64,000 bases of DNA from Daphnia carinata. Taxonomy: Eukaryota > Arthropoda > Branchiopoda > Diplostraca > Daphniidae. Position numbers and translations under genes: made by a program. Positions 34,554 to 47,514 of the stretch are shown here, piece after piece. The DNA is taken from contig NC_081333.1 in NCBI RefSeq assembly GCF_022539665.2, positions 682,001 to 746,000 of the forward strand, given 5' to 3'. Under the pieces are notes generated by a model. That model had not been told where the DNA came from and ran no database searches. It was given only the letters and a program-made list of their open reading frames with translations. How positions within the stretch are numbered: position 1 is the first letter of the stretch; every line of letters begins with the position of its first letter.

Positions 34554-37500
34554 TTGTTGTGTACAATAATATATCGTGTAGGGGGGATTCGTAGTGTCGA
34601 CTAAAAAAGGAGTCTGTCGTTGAACACCATTGATCTGAGCTGTGACGGTAACATCGCTGCACGCAGCCTCCCTTCCAATCGTTTGCCAGGAAGATATTGT
34701 GTGACAGGATGAGGGAGTGTCGCCAGTGTTGCAGAGGATGCGCACTCGAATCAGTGGATCGCCCGCTCCATCTTTCCGTAGTCATAGTAATCGTGGAGAA
34801 ATAAAAAAAAAAAAAAGAATTAGAAAGATTTTTGCGTTTTTTCCAGTCCGGAGCGGAAACACTGGCAGGATTGACTCACAGTTTTTCGCTTTTGCAGTAT
34901 ATATCAATTTTACGGTCGAACAGTTGTAAAATAAAAAAAAAGAAAATCCCATCCAGTTTACATTGAAAAGCAAAAGAAGGAGAGAGACAAGCAAGGAGGA
35001 AAAAATAAATTGTCAACATGGTGAATCGGTGAATCATGTAAGGAAAGGACGAGACGATAAGCGATGCTTGTCAGTGTGGGTGTTGCGTCAGTGATGGGAT
35101 GACGGGGAATTTCAACAGTGAATTTCTTTGATACGAATCGTAACTCGCAATGCCCAACTTGTGGCGAATGGTTGGTAGATGTTTCTGTGGCTGCCCGCGT
35201 TCGTCCGAATCCAAAACGGCCGATTCCACCTTGGTTGAAGTAATTCGTGTTTTTTCTTTGATCTCTGAATAATAACCCATTGCGTTTCCTGCCCTCTCTC
35301 TGCCAATAACTCAATCTTCCATTTGATCACGTGACTGCCTCTCTATTTCAACCGGAAACGTGGTTGAGCGGTCGAATCGATAGACGGCGACGCTGTCTTG
35401 ATTATCGATTGGTTCTTCCCTTCCGCCGGATCTGAATTTCATTTTTACATCCGTCCACGACATACAAAGCCAAGGCTTTTCAAGGATTCCACCTCAATGA
35501 TTTAAGCCCGCTTTATATTTCACTGTATTTTTTTTTTTTTTCTTCTAAACGATAAATCACAGGTGGAAACAAGTAGGCGTGTGTAGAATGCTTCAATCGA
35601 ATTCCGCTTGAGATAAACAAGAACTCACTCTTAATAGTGTAATTCATACATTTTTAACATTCGCTCAAAAACGAACGCTTAAAAAAAGGAGAAGGGAGGG
35701 CGGACATGGAACTTTAGTATATGCAAACGGCATCGGTCGTCAATAATGAGCGACTGTTGAGGGTTATGTTGCGCACCGTCAAAAAGTGTCGAAGTTGACT
35801 TGATGTCTTTTCGTTTTCCAGTTTAGTGCGCGCTTCCCTTTTTTGTTTTGTTTTTTTTTGTTCCTCCATCCTTTATTTTTTTTTTTATTTTCTCTGCAAA
35901 AGTGCTAAGTGTCTTCTTTCCATATCGTGAATTGGCTATGGAAATGGGCAGCGGTAGGCCCCCGCGATGATGAATGCAAACGGGCTTGTAAGCGGCGCCG
36001 CATGCTCCGCAGCCAAACGGCGCCTGGCTCTAGGATATGAAAACTATATACGCTCGAGGCTGCCGTTGATTGGCCTAATGACGTCCTGAGGAAAAAGAAA
36101 CTTTTCAATAACACAGAGAGAAGTTGTGAAGAAGAAAGAAAAAAAAAAAAAAAAAAGAAAGCCATACAGTCATGCCAGTGGGTGTTTGGCGCCTACCGAT
36201 AATGGGGTACCATTGGGTTTTCTAAACAATTACAAAAAAAAAAAAAGAAGAGGAGAAAACGAAACAACAACAAGAAGAAAAAAAAAGAAAAAAAAAAACA
36301 ACTTATTTTTCTCCTCTTTATATATTTTAAACTTACATTGTATTTCGCTTGGCTCATCGTCGTTTGCCGCCATTTGTGTCTCTTAAAGATCACCAAGTGC
36401 ATATTCAAATGCATTCAATCACGGCAGCCTCACAACCCCCCTCCTCCCCAAACCCGCGCCGGCTGTCGGATTCCTTTTGATCAGACATTCCACTTGATCA
36501 AGCCATAAAAGATGGATTAGCAAAAGGGGAGGGGGAAATCAATCAGTCGCAAGTCCGACATCCTCCAACTACTCAGACTTCCCTTTTTGTTTTTGTTTAA
36601 AAAAAAAAAAAAAAATCGTTTTCTTGTTGTTTTCAATTTATTCTCGGACACGGTGAACTGTCGGGAATGACGAAACAGTCAGCGCCGAGCGTTTGTGTTT
36701 CTCTCGGTGTCGATGTTACCACTCACTTTGGGTCCGTCCTCTTGTTGTTGCTTCACGACAACGTGCCCAAAAGGGCAGCTATTTTTATTGAACGTGAATG
36801 CATATCGATTGCAGTCGCATAATGAATGTTGGATGCCATTGATGGTTTCTTGGCGGTCAGCCCGAAAGCTTTGCCTTCCAAGAAACGGTGACATTCAGAA
36901 GCAAGTTCCTCTTGCCTTATTTTATTTTTATTTTATTTTATTTTATTTTTTTTCTCTCTCTTTTTGTGTGTGTGTTGCTGTTATTGCTTTTATTTTTGGG
37001 GGGTCCTCGGCATTTGGACCTGCCTCAGCCAAAACAAAAGGAAATGGTTGGATAGATGGAGTGTGCAGGCCATTTCCTGTTGGAGACTTGTTTTCTTCCT
37101 TTTCTCCCCTCTCCTTTTAATTCCTATACATATTTCTTTTTTTTTTTTTCTTTTTCATTTGCACACCAGTCTACTAATGGCGGGGATTCTCTCTCTCTCT
37201 CTTTTTCCCTCTCATCGCCAACCCATTCTTTTATTACGATATATACTCTCAGCGGTGGTGATATGGCGGTGGCGTTTCAAAGATGCTGCTAGACGCACAT
37301 ACACACCGCTGGCGACTGTTTATCGATTTCCGATCGTGAGGCAGCTGTCGTTGAACGTCACTCTTCTTCTTTAAAAACAAAAACAAAAACAAAAAAGAAA
37401 GGGGTGAAAATGGAACTGGATCATTGATCGGCTCCGTTCATTCGGTCACCGTAAAGGAATTGTATGTTAACGGCGTGCAGACGGACCAAAAAAAAAAAAA

Positions 37501-39597
37501 AAAAAAAAAAGCGCTAGGCTAAAAATATCTCACGTCTTTGAATTGGGAAAATTTGTGCGTCGGTTTAAGACATATGGCCCTTTTCGACTGGCGAACTTGT
37601 TGGCGCTATGTGAAAAAAGAAAGAATAATGTTATGCATAAAAAAAAAAAAAAAAAAAAAAAGAGGAAGGGGGAACGAATTGACCGCCTCGGGACAGAACA
37701 TTGTTGAATGACTTTCGGGAATGGTATTTATCGCTTTTGCAAGTCGTTGGCTAATCAATCCAATCAGATGAAACTGGCTCGGTGGAGGCCAATTCACGAC
37801 GTCGCCACCGGGCCAAGCCAATGTTGTATAGCATAATAATGATCGGGAGATATAGACGAAAAAAGGCACAAGAGAAAATTTCTTGCTTCTTCTATAGAGA
37901 GGAGACGTGGGTTTGGGAACGGGAAAGAAGAAGAAGAAGAAAAAAAAAAATGGTTACATTGAGAAGGAGGGTCGTACCGATTTGCCGACTCAACGGCGCC
38001 ACACGAAGTCTACTGGCTGGCACACACACACACACACACTCACTAGCCGACCGACATTATAGCCGTCGACAAGCCAAACTCGCAGCCGTATGCAGCGAAC
38101 ACGATAGTTTTTCTTTTTTTTTTTTTTTTTTTCTTTGAATTTTTGAGGAAATGTTTTTTTTTTTTTTTTTTTTTTTCGTTTTCTTTCATTATCATTTATG
38201 CCGTTTTTTTTCTTTTTTTTTTTTTTTTCGTTTTATTTTTCGGTTTCCGTCTATAGACTATTCGATTTCCCTAACAAAGGGTAATAGGAGTCACAAAGGA
38301 ACATGATGGCTCACCTGTTGGAGCAGGCTCTTGCTTTCAAAAAAAAAAAAAGAAAGAAAGAAATAGATGTATTATGTTCGGCCTGGGAAATGACGGAGGG
38401 GAATAAACGGACAGCGACATTTGTCGTGGCTTTCCTGTTTATCTTGCAAGTGGACTCTCGATTGCTATTTTCGAACGACTCGAGAAAAAAAAAAAAAACT
38501 CTGTCTGTCTGTAAACAAATCAATGAATGTTCGCCCTCCCATTTTTACCGTGATCTATAGCTTGTTAGCTAGGGTGCAACTCTAGACGGGAATTCTTTAT
38601 CACGAATATGCATAGGCGGACGACAGAAACACATGGAAAAGATGAAACATGGAGGGAAAGAAAACAAAAACAAAACGAAAACATTCTTTTTTTTTTTCTC
38701 CCCAACATTTTTAAGACGTGAGTACGCACACGCGAGAAAGAAGAAGAAAAAAAAAACATCGCCCCGAGTAAGTTGCTTGCATTCCTTTCTAACATGGGGT
38801 TCGGCAACCTGACGGATGACGGCGCGACTGATCAGCTGATTGGACTCCCGAGTCGTACCGCCCCAAAAAACGAACGACACGTTTATCGTTGCCTCCCCGC
38901 AATCAGCCCGAGATGCACAGCCAAAAAAAAAAAAAAAAAAAAAATACTTACTGAAGAGGAAAACATTTGAAACTTAACTTTAAAAAAAAAAAAACTTCTT
39001 TTGCTAACTGTCGACTGAACTCGGATCGACTCGTTAATTTCCCGAATATGCGTTCACAAGGCTCATTGATTTTTTTCTAGACTTAAAAAGTATTTCATTT
39101 TCTTTTTCAATTCTTGCTTTCCTCCTTCGCTTGTCCATTCCTTCTTTTCTTCCTCCAGACCTTTTTGTTTATCATGTTGCCCTCGCCGTTGCTTCCATCT
39201 GCGCCCGTATTGCTCGTCAGCGTCTTTGCTGGATCGGCTGCTTAACAGTCGGCTGCAAGCTAGCCAACGACACACGTTAAACCGATCGGCGGCTTACTGA
39301 ACACGCTTCCCCATGTTTCTGCATTAAATTAAGACCAGCTTCGGTTCAGTTCCTTTCTCGGCTGCACTAAATAGCTACTGCCAACTTTGATTATCGCCAC
39401 GACGAACAAGTGCTGGATTTCGATGGGCGAACTAAAGTGGCGGATAAATTATCAACCTGTTCAAAGTGTGCCAGCGTTTCTTAAAGCCAGAAAAGAAGGA
39501 AAGTTTTGATGAATAGCAGTTTCCGCAAAAGATCCTAAGATGCGTGTCGGCGATTGTTCCTGAGAAAAAAGAATTGTAGGTTGTGTCTCCTCGCGGA

Positions 39598-39633
<36 letters not shown>

Positions 39634-40667
39634 ACGACCGAATCACGTGAACACACAGTTACCTAGTAAATCTTTCTTTTGGACAGTTGTGAGCAAGAAT
39701 AGAAGCAATCAAAATTTATTTATTTATATATATATATATATTTTATTTTTTCCAATGATGGCATTCCGTGTTTTTCCTTTTTTTTGCCAGACGGTTGTTA
39801 ATGTGAAAGGTTCTTAGCCAATGCAAACACAGGCGCCGATTTAATGTGGGTTTATTTGATTGAAACATTTACCATGACCTATATCTTCCCCAATCTTCCT
39901 AGCAAATTCGTAAATGGCGCTGAAAATGCATTTTCTTTTCGGCAATCTTAAACATTCAGAATATTTAAACGGAGATTTGTTTTGTTTTGTTTTGTTTTTA
40001 ATCGTACGCTCGGTCCTAATGTCTGCTAAATAACATGTGGGCTCGAAAAAAGCCGCCATATCTTTTTCTTAAATAATCGTTTTCCTTTCGAAATGCAACA
40101 TTGTTCTCGAATCTTTGCAATTGAGGGAAACAGGTTACAAATAATGCAACTACTCGTTGGCGGTTTCGAGTAGTCGGGGTCACGCCTTCGTCAGCGTGAG
40201 AGGTCCCTCATCTTAGAGTGTATGTGCAATGTAATGCTACGGCACGTACTTGTGCCCGTTTCGGCCTTCAAAAAAGACAAAAAAAAAACAACAACAACGA
40301 AAACAAAACAGATGTGTTATCAACTTTTCATGGGGTATTCCATCGATTGTTGATTGTTATCTTCTTCCTGTGGTTGTTTTATTTGCGCCGTTGTTTTATG
40401 TCCGTGCCTGGCTTTTTCCACATTCTTACCTAGATGTTGCTTAAATCATGACATGCTACGGATGGTCAACCCGTCTAGAAGCCCCGAAATATTTTGTAAC
40501 AAGTGCCGTGTTCCATTGTTCATACGTGGCTACGATTTGGAATTAGTGTCAGGGTCTTTTTCTTCTTCTAACCCATGCTGTTGTAGTTTGTTTTTTGTTT
40601 CCTTTTGTCGAAGAGTATTTCTTTTTTTTTTTTTTTTTTTTTTGTGCGAGTACTAACGAACTGCGTC

Positions 40668-40787
40668 ATGGCGTCTGACGTGACCCTCCTATCCTTAATT
40701 GCCATCGACTGGTCCTCTTTGAGGATTGATTTGTCTGTTTCCCAGCCAAACGCAATGGCCCATTTAACACTTTCCCAAATAACTCAA
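40668..40787 (+). CDS. Candidate first coding exon of PDE7 (tentative)
   Basis: A 40-codon frame beginning with ATG in a good context (GTCATGG) and reading MASDVTLLSLIAIDWSSL. It reaches CAA/GTGTGG in phase 0, the phase needed to join the first recognised PDE7 exon at 41390. Against it: the donor is weak, the frame continues open past the donor for another 21 codons, and vertebrate PDE7 N-termini are too variable to compare. Treat as one possibility among several. Confidence 0.2.
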
Positions 40788-41389
40788 GTGTGGAAACTGT
40801 CGGAATCGAAATCGCGTCTGAACTTTAAAACCGTTTTAATTGTCTTTCGTTAACGATAAGCGTCAGGTGCGGGACTTCGACGGCTAGACGTTGCAAAGAA
40901 TTTTTGTTTCCATAGAAAAAAAATATCTTGAAGTCGACTGTTATCCCCGCCGGGAGGAGGAAAAAAAAACGCGTCGGAAATGTTTGAAAAGCAATTAAAT
41001 AAAACAGGATGCATTGATTATGCAAATTTCCCGGTCGCGTATCTCAAGCCTTTCCTTCTTGAACCCGAATTAAGCATTTTTTTTTTTTTTCCGCCTTATA
41101 CCAGTTTTCCGGTTACGCGTTAACTGCTGAGTGTTGCAGAAGATTATGCAATTTTTGGACTGAACTCTGGAATAGATAATGTCCTTGATTACGATTACGT
41201 TTCAGCTCCTTTGTCTCGTCCGAAAAAAAGAATGCCGATTGAATTGTGTGCTGGCGACCTTCGCTTCTTTTCCTATTTGCCTTTAGCGTCACTCTTTAGA
41301 CTCTTATCGTTCATGTGATTTTTGTTTTTTTTTAAATTTAATTTTCGATTGTTTTTCTTTTGTTTCCCCTCCATGACTGGCCACAACAG

Positions 41390-44300
41390 AGCAAAGCTTC
41401 GTTCACCTTTACCGAGAGACCTGCATGGAATAAGGCACAGCTGAAAGGTAACACGATCTTTTTTTTTTTCGTCTGCTCGGCTTCGTTACCTTACGAAGGC
41501 AATAGAAATAAACGCGTTGAACAATGACGAAATTGTATTTAATAAATAGTTATTTTCTTTCTTTCTGTTTTTTTTAATAGGTCGTCAAGTCACTAGCCCA
41601 TCTACGAACAAGCCCCTCCACATGCCAGATCTAGCCGAGGAATCTAAATCTCAGTCGGTATGTTATTTAATCGTTGATTGTCGGAATTTTCACCACTTCA
41701 TTTTCTTGATTGCTTATCGATTGGATTCGGTCACCTGTTCTCCGACATCTGGATCCTGAGTGCAGCTAGAGAGACAGGTGCGCCCATGCTGGTCTCACAG
41801 CGGTCGGTTTCTCACGCTGCACAAACGACGGAAAAAAAGGCCACCCACTCGGGCTATGACGTCGGACCAGGCCCTCCTTGATGACCTCTATCACGGCCCC
41901 ACGCATGTTAGTTGCTTATCTTTATTTTATTATATATATTTTTTTTTCTCTCTCGATGCAATCACAGCATCTACACGGCTTAATGCGTATTGAATCGATT
42001 CAACTCATCGATTTGGCTTTTGTGCGGTGTTGTTGCAGGTACTTTTGGCGAGAATCAGCGAATGGCCTTTCAACGCTTTCGCCCTGGACAGAGCTACTGG
42101 GGGTAATACACCCTGTGATGAACCGGCCCCCCCTTTTTTTTTTTTTTTCCTTTTCATTATTCATTTGATTATGTTTTGCTATCAGGACGACCTCTACCAA
42201 CCCTCTGCTTCCATCTGTTTCACCATTACGGACTAATGGCGCACTTTCATCTCGATCCTGTCAAAGTCTGGAAATTTTTTAGTAAGTCAGCCTCCTTTTC
42301 GCATGAGTCATTATTGAATGGCGTACAATGTCTAATCTCATCACTAGGTCTAGTAGAAGAAGGCTATCACAGCAACAACCCTTATCACAACGCCATCCAC
42401 GCTGCTGATGTCACACAAGCCATGCACTGTTTCCTTCAAGAAGAAAAGGTGATTTTAAAGATTTGCATTCATTTTTCATATCTTCAACATTTTATATTTG
42501 TTTGTTTATTTATTTTTTTTTTTGTTTAAATATCGATTCCAATTTCAGATGCGTCGCCATTTAACTCCACTGGAAATTGCCGCCTCACTAATTGCTGCCA
42601 TGGCTCATGATCTGGACCATCCTGGTGTTAATCAACCATTTTTAGTGGCCACTTCCAATCATTTAGCGTCTCTCTATAAAGTGAGCTTTTTTTTTCTTTA
42701 AAATACAGATGATTGATGAGGGGGGGAAAGAAAAAGGTCATTACAAAGAGATTACATTTTTTTTTTTTTTTTTTTTTGTAGAACGCTTCCGTGCTAGAAA
42801 ATCATCACTGGCGGTCGGCTATGGCTTGCTTAATGGAAAGTGGGATGATGGACGGTCTGGAACGCACTTCGGCTCACGAGTTACAGCGTCAAATCCAGTC
42901 GCTAATTTTGGCCACTGATATCGCTCGGCAACAAGAATTTCTCAGCGCATTTCAAGTACTTGGCCATTTGATTCCGCCCTTGTAAATTAGCTTTTATTTA
43001 ATCGTTTTTCGCTTTCCTTTTGTGTGTGTGTGTGTGTGTGTGTGGGCTGTACGAGTTTAACAGATGTTTTTTTTTCTCCATGTTTTTTTTTTTTTACAGG
43101 GATTTTTGAACAATGACTCGCTGGATATGCGAACGGGAGATCACCGTCACTTTATGCTGCAAATTGCACTCAAGTGCGCCGACATCTGTAACCCCTGTCG
43201 TCCCTGGGAAGTAAGTCGTGCTTGGAGTCTGCAAGTCAGTGAAGAATTCTATCGCCAAGGAGACCTGGAACGACGTTTGGGCTTGTCTGTCACACCATTG
43301 TGCGATCGCTACACTTCGTCCGTTTCAAAGATCCAGACTGGGTTTTTCCGATTCATCGCCGCTCCTCTTTTCGAAGAGTGGCACCGCTTCCAAGCCACTC
43401 CACTCTCTTGGAGCATGTTGAACTACCTCCGCTCCAACAAGGTAATGAATTCGCTTGTTTTTTTTGTTTTTTTGTTTTTTTTTTTGTTTTCAATCGATAA
43501 AATTTAGACATATTTGCGGTGCTAACGTGTGTTGGTATTGTTTCAGCTTAAATGGGATTCCATCTTGAATGGCGAAGAAACGGGTGACGCAAGTTTGGCC
43601 GAGCATCAGCTGCGCGATCCGGCCTGGTCGGAACTTGGCGTTTTGGAAATGGGTATCGAAAAAATCCACTTGAGGAGGGCGTCGCTACCTGTCGGACGTT
43701 CTGGTCTGTGGACGTCGAACACTGCCAATTCTTCTCGAGTGTCGGATGTCGAACGCTCAATGGAGGAGGACGGCTGCAACGTCGTCACGGAGTCTTCTGA
43801 TGTAGAATCTCACCCGCTTCGATCTCTGTTACCGGTTGAAAACCATGATGATTCCAGCCTGCCTGATTGCGTCGCTAGCGACAACGCGCAGACAGCAGAT
43901 ATTTCTCGACTTCCTGTTGGTCTTCCAGCACGCCTACCTCATCGGCGGGAGAGTCTTCCCTTCAACTTTCCTGATCGGTCTCGACCCGAATGCTTTCTGA
44001 GGCAAGGACGGCGGGAGAGCTTACCAACCGATTGTTCGAGAACTTTGAATGCCTCCGACGTTCTTCCTGAATTGAACATCACCTCAATGGCGCCTCTACC
44101 TTGGAAGAAGGAGAAGAGGGCTAGTCAGCCCAATTGCGTTCAACCAGCTACCTCTGTTCCGTCCACTTCTTCAGATCCAACTTTCGGATGCGCAGATGAG
44201 AAAGAGAATATCGTTTCGACTGCCTATCTCAAAACGGTGACACAGTTGAAGGCCTAGTCTAATTTGTTTTGTCGGTGTCATTTAGTTTAACGTTGCGTTT

Positions 44301-45550
44301 GAATTCATTAGGAAACGTCCCGATTAACACTAAGAAGAGGATCCGCCCCAACTGCCCTGCATCCGCTAAACTGGCTGGATAGTCCGCGCAGCAAACGCAA
44401 TTCTTCGATGACGCATTTTGGACGTCAGGGTTCACTCAGATTGACAAACTTGGACCAAAGCGAGCCAGGTCTTCGGCGTCGCGGATCGTTGCCATACGAG
44501 CTCGGTAGAAAACTCTCTGGTCACGATTGCATCGTTGGTCGGCTCATTCCAGAGACTTCCGATTGCGCGAAAATTGACGTTGGAGTGAGACGCGGCTCGG
44601 CCCCCTCAGACTTGCTTCGTAACACGGGCGCTTCCATCGCAAGTTGCTGGATCCAGCTTCGCGATCGAGTGAAAATGAAGGTCGGCTCTTTGCGCATCAG
44701 CGTCGTGTCATTTTTAATTTTTCGTGATTTGGACGTTTCTAGGGTAAAGAGATTGCGTTGAGTACCGGGACTGGGTTGATGAATGACAGTGGATGTGGAC
44801 TTGCCGTCCGCGAATGCCGAAGACGCTCACTCCGTCGGCGTCGCTCGGGAGGGCCGGAACTCTTCGCCTCGGTCGTCCGCCGTAGTAACAATTTTCCTTC
44901 GGCTCAGCTGCCTCCGCTACCTCAAAGTGCTACCTGCACTCATGCCAAATTAAAGGTTTCATATCGCCTCGTCTGTCCGCATTCTATTTACCAGCACCCA
45001 AAAAATAATCTTATGTTTTTATTTTCGTTTCGTCATTTCTAAGCAGAGGACGTCTTCGTTATCGCCACCGGAAAGTATCAATCCTATAGTAGGATCTGGA
45101 GATTGTCATCGCGATTGGCTTCTACTGGGAAGGCGTGGTTCTGGTGCACTTGAACTCTTGGCTGGACTTTGGCGCCAGAATCGCGATCGATCTGAACGCT
45201 CCAGTTTTGAATCAGATGATTCTCTTTTAAGTAAGCGAATCGAATTTCTGAATTATTTAAGCTGTCGTTCTCAAAATGTTAGTGTTTTGTTCTTATACAG
45301 GACCCCACCGTCAGCGGTTGTCAATGGATTCTTCTTCGTCATCAGACGGTATCCCATGCTCAGCCCTAGAAGAGTACTGCCATTTGGTGGGCCATGGGAG
45401 GACTCAGCGAAGAGGGTCATGCCCAACCGACCATTCCGTTTTATCAGGTAACAATTAACGATGGGTTGGCGATGTTCCGTATGGCCTTATATTTATTTGG
45501 ACTGAACAGGAAGCTCCAGTGCGAATTTGACGCAATTGAACAGCAGATAA
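41390..45550 (+). CDS. Pde7: cAMP phosphodiesterase, PDE7 type, with long RxxSxP-rich tail (N-terminus missing)
   Basis: Hydrolyses cAMP to 5'-AMP. Fifteen exons recognised: 41390-41447, 41581-41657, 41766-41906, 42039-42102, 42186-42281, 42348-42448, 42549-42680, 42782-42955, 43100-43441, 43547-44236, 44312-44680, 44743-44955, 45047-45230, 45301-45447 and 45510-45550 (942 codons plus TAA; all phases close). The catalytic domain lies between about residues 93 and 410: [57 protein letters not shown] and the substrate glutamine in KIQTGFFRF. These match PDE7 rather than PDE4 or PDE8. The roughly 530-residue tail, absent from human PDE7, carries eight RxxSxP motifs. Exon 1 opens in phase 0 with no in-frame ATG, so upstream exons exist. 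The end of exon 11 is uncertain: 44668 is an alternative donor. Confidence 0.92.
43021..43043. repeat. (GT)n in a PDE7 intron
   Basis: Eleven or so GT dinucleotides inside the intron between the exons ending 42955 and starting 43100. Confidence 0.9.
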
Positions 45551-46734
45551 CACACGGCGTACATGGATCAAGTTTCCATCGGCAGCTTCTCACTCTGTTT
45601 GATGGATATTTTTATACATGATTTATTTTCTTTTTTTATGAAGCTCAGTGTTGATATCTTTAAACAGAAACTCTCATCCTTTTACTTTCTTTCAACGGCT
45701 GAATGTTTTTGCTCAACAAAAATGACAAACGAAATTCCACCAAAAATTGGAGAAGAGGAACAAGATGAGGGAGCGTTGTTGTCAAGCGTTTTTTTTTTTA
45801 TGTTCCAAGGGATTGCTGGCTCCCGTCGATTGTGTTGCTTGTATTGTGTGCATCTTCTCTGGATACTGTTCGTTCCTGAGTCGTGCGTGTAAAATTTCCT
45901 GTTCCCGTGCAGTTTAGAGAGACTGAAGTGGCAAGCGAACGATAACAAACAAACAAAGATTGTTCCTACCACCTGTATGTCTGGTTCACTTCACATTCCG
46001 TCATGTTGTAGCCAAATTTAGTTTTTAATTTTCACTTCACTGCCTTTCTTTTTCTCTTACCTCTCCCTTTTTTCATATTTTTTTGTTCAATATTTTGTTA
46101 AAGAAATGCGTCTAAATTTTATGTCAAGAAAAGAAAAACACAACCAGAACACACACAAAAAAAAAAGAAAAAAAAATCTTATAAAATTCTCAAAGATAGC
46201 TGACTCCTGGCCCCCTGATGTAAGCATTTTATTTTATATACACCCACACCCAGCTCCCGTCAGTCGAGTACACTTTATGTCACATGAGTTCAAATGAATC
46301 GCTGAGTATGTGTTGGGCGTCTTCTTTCCATTTTCCAAGCTTCGTCCACTGTTAACTGTAAGGTATTGTCTCCGAAAAAAAAAATTATTTAAATACACGT
46401 TTTTCCTATCAAAAGTCGTCATCATCATGTACTGTTTATTATTAAAAATTACTATGTAGGATACAGCATTCGTATCTATCTCTCTCACACGTTTGAATGC
46501 ATGAACGAATTGAAATTTATCAAATATGTAATAGCAAGATCATAAGAGTAAAAAACAGATACAGAATGGTTTACGATTACAAATTAACAGGTAGCAAACA
46601 GATGACTTTCGTGCATCCCTTTTTCATCTGTTCCTTCCATCTGTTTTTTTTTTTTCCTATTCATCCTTTTTTATGGTTCGACCAGAGAACACCCAAAGAT
46701 TTAAACCACCGTTATTTAACAGCAAAAAATGTGC
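45551..46734. other. Convergent intergenic region, PDE7 and SAYSD1 3' ends
   Basis: The PDE7 stop is at 45550 and the minus-strand SAYSD1 stop at 46735, so this holds both 3' untranslated regions. I see no coding sequence. Confidence 0.6.
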
Positions 46735-47440
46735 TTAAAAACCATATCGTATTTCTTTCTCAAATTGTTCTGGTTTTAGGGAGCCATCAATAGCCTCACA
46801 ACCAGGATTAAATACAGAATATGCACTTGGTTCCCATGGTTTTCTTTGCCCAGTTCTGAAATTAGTAAAAATTAGGTAGAAGGCTGATAAAATTACATAC
46901 AAAGCACCAAATTCCAGTTCAAGGCAAAGTAAATAAAGCACCATCCAAAGTATGATTTTCAAACAAAGGAGAACATATTTAAACTGCCCATTTTGGTTGT
47001 CTGCTGCCACTTGTTGAACACTTAGATTCCGCCGTCCAGCTTTTGTTTTTCGACCAGACTTTGTAGAGAGATTCATGTTAAATCTTCAGGGATTTATGAT
47101 ATGAGTAATGCTTGAATACCTGTTCTTGTTGTAGTGCTTCTTGTGACTGTGATTTTTCGCTAAAACCAGGCCTGTGAAGTATTGTTTTTCCTGGAGTAGA
47201 ACTGTTACTTAAACCTTCATTATCAACAACTACTACATCTGAAATTTTGGCTACTGAGATGTTCTCCACAGCATTTTCAAAACATGGAATGACTTTTTTA
47301 TTTGTAATTTCAGATCTGAAGACATTTGCCGTCTTACTCGGAAAAAACCTTTCCCACATCGATTCCTTGCTTGACATTTGAATTTCCGCTTCCTTTTTGC
47401 GGCGGTATTCCCTTAATTGTTCTTCGATATTCTGAGGCAT
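46735..47440 (-). CDS. Saysd1: SAYSvFN domain-containing protein (SAYSD1)
   Basis: Small endoplasmic-reticulum membrane protein; in animals SAYSD1 takes part in quality control at the translocon. Two exons, 47120-47440 and 46735-47058, total 645 bp (214 aa). The N-terminal MPQNIEEQLREYRRKKEAE matches the family's start. The middle is a poorly conserved polar region. The C-terminal exon has a hydrophobic hairpin-like segment (LWMVLYLLCLELEFGALYV) followed by the signature SAYSVFNPGCEAIDGSL. The intron is only 61 bp and uses an AAG acceptor. The open frame runs upstream of the ATG to 47539 but has no earlier ATG. A repeat shared with 60.1 kb begins about 80 bp upstream, in the promoter region. 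Confidence 0.92.
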
Positions 47441-47514
47441 CGTCGAACAGGATGGATCACACAACGAATGCTGTTCTTTTTCTTTGCATATTTGTAGCTG
47501 ACAGAAACAATATC

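Larger units (their letters stand above)
31307..41389. other. 10 kb without a clear gene, upstream of and partly within the PDE7 gene
   Basis: Rich in homopolymers (33010-33030, 37490-37510, 38150-38230, 39601-39630), pyrimidine tracts and small repeats such as (TTTTA)n near 36918-36950. The open frames mostly run through these tracts. The PDE7 exon at 41390 opens in mid-protein, so at least one coding exon and the 5' untranslated exons must lie somewhere in this stretch. Candidates are the strong donor GAG/GTAAGT at 32669-32677 and an ATG frame at 40668-40787. Overlapping open frames at 34958-35330 on the minus strand and 35091-35233 on the plus strand show no domain I know. Confidence 0.55.

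Noticed and set aside
34958-35330. Overlapping minus-strand frames containing GGIGRFGFGRTR, considered as a neuropeptide precursor, and a plus-strand frame ending CPTCGEWLVDVSVAARVRPN
   Set aside because: No signal peptide, no paired dibasic cleavage sites around amidated repeats, and several frames are open together; cannot be told from chance.
36679-36894. Minus-strand frame MSPFLGRQSFRADRQETING
   Set aside because: Short, single, with no domain and no compatible splice partners. The plus strand is open over the same bases.
41373-41447. ATG at 41373 as the PDE7 start
   Set aside because: It is in a different frame from the conserved exons and meets a TGA within the exon.
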